Below, in pieces: positions 63,898-64,000 of a DNA stretch of 64,000 bases. Every line of letters starts with the position of its first letter. Position 1 is the first letter of the stretch. The stretch is from JBIYSM02 sp044759095. Lineage in GTDB: Bacteria; Bacillota; Bacilli; Brevibacillales; Brevibacillaceae. A program made the translations under genes and the position numbers. The DNA lies in assembly GCF_044759095.2 (NCBI RefSeq), contig NZ_JBIYSM020000015.1, positions 1-64,000 on the forward strand. Reading direction: 5' to 3'. The notes beneath the pieces were generated by a model, which worked only from the letters and a program-made list of their open reading frames with translations, made no database searches and was not told where the DNA came from.

Positions 63898-63913
63898 TGC
63901 ATAACATGTGCCA
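63898..63913 (-). promoter_or_regulatory. Second sigma-54-like promoter
   Basis: On the minus strand TGGCACATGTTATGCA differs from TGGCAC-N5-TTGCA at one base. It points toward the hairpin and the short frame at 63820. The activator encoded at 62027-63622 is a possible regulator. Confidence 0.5.
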
Positions 63914-64000
63914 ACTGGGTAAAGAAGAACCTGCATCTTCCTGCCGCCGCATGTATAAAGAACTATACAGATGAACAAGAAAACGTCTATATTTTTGTAC

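Noticed and set aside
63657..63974. 105-codon plus-strand open frame at the right edge
   Set aside because: No ribosome binding site, no domain, and a mixed composition typical of a chance frame; it runs through the hairpin and the sigma-54-like site.

Overview
The window looks like chromosomal DNA of an aerobic, spore-forming member of the Bacillota, in the Brevibacillus/Paenibacillaceae range. The base composition is moderately GC-rich, most starts have strong AGGAGG-type ribosome binding sites, GTG and TTG starts are frequent, and there are YtaF, AdaA, CsoR-type copper sites and a ba3-type oxidase. The genus is inference. I saw no tRNA, rRNA, CRISPR array or complete insertion sequence.

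Left part (1-15 kb): a small metabolic and regulatory group (DUF2568 protein, MBL hydrolase, Lrp regulator, GNAT) is followed by a long minus-strand sugar-acid block. In transcription order this is an RpiR regulator, gluconokinase, an ABC importer (binding protein and two permeases), 6-phosphogluconate dehydrogenase, a LarA-like protein, D-galactonate dehydratase, KDG kinase and KDPG aldolase. It joins a gluconate-to-pentose-phosphate route with a De Ley-Doudoroff galactonate route. A palindromic 157-bp MITE-like element lies directly in front of the regulator's ribosome binding site.

Middle (15-46 kb): two very small membrane proteins; an MFS/MarR pair with shared operators; an ArsB/NhaD transporter; a cysteine-poor (zinc-free type) L33 beside a COG0523 GTPase that has lost its P-loop end; SDR/ArsR; nitroreductase; a ROK-controlled sugar ABC operon with a NagB-type deaminase; a ba3-type oxidase operon including a 53-residue subunit, next to an NreBC-like oxygen-sensing two-component pair that shares a DNA motif with it; a calcium ATPase, YtaF, a divergent arginase-fold protein, and a copper operon (copA, a His-rich exported protein, copZ) with two CsoR-like operators; then psuK/psuG for pseudouridine breakdown.

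Right part (46-64 kb): AdaA, an aldo/keto reductase, a decayed VOC gene and an AraC/MFS pair lie in a visibly more AT-rich stretch. They are followed by an IclR-controlled tricarboxylate-transporter/aldolase operon, whose 16-bp operator also precedes a divergent P-loop kinase. Last comes a five-gene 4-hydroxyproline-type catabolic operon with a sigma-54 promoter and a divergently encoded sigma-54 activator. The right edge holds a second sigma-54-like site in front of a hairpin and a short, apparently frameshifted reading frame.

Most genes are ordinary families. The more unusual material is the LarA-like protein in a sugar-acid operon, the IclR regulon with its unassigned kinase, the NreBC/ba3 motif set, the broken zinc-response locus, and several small or decayed genes.
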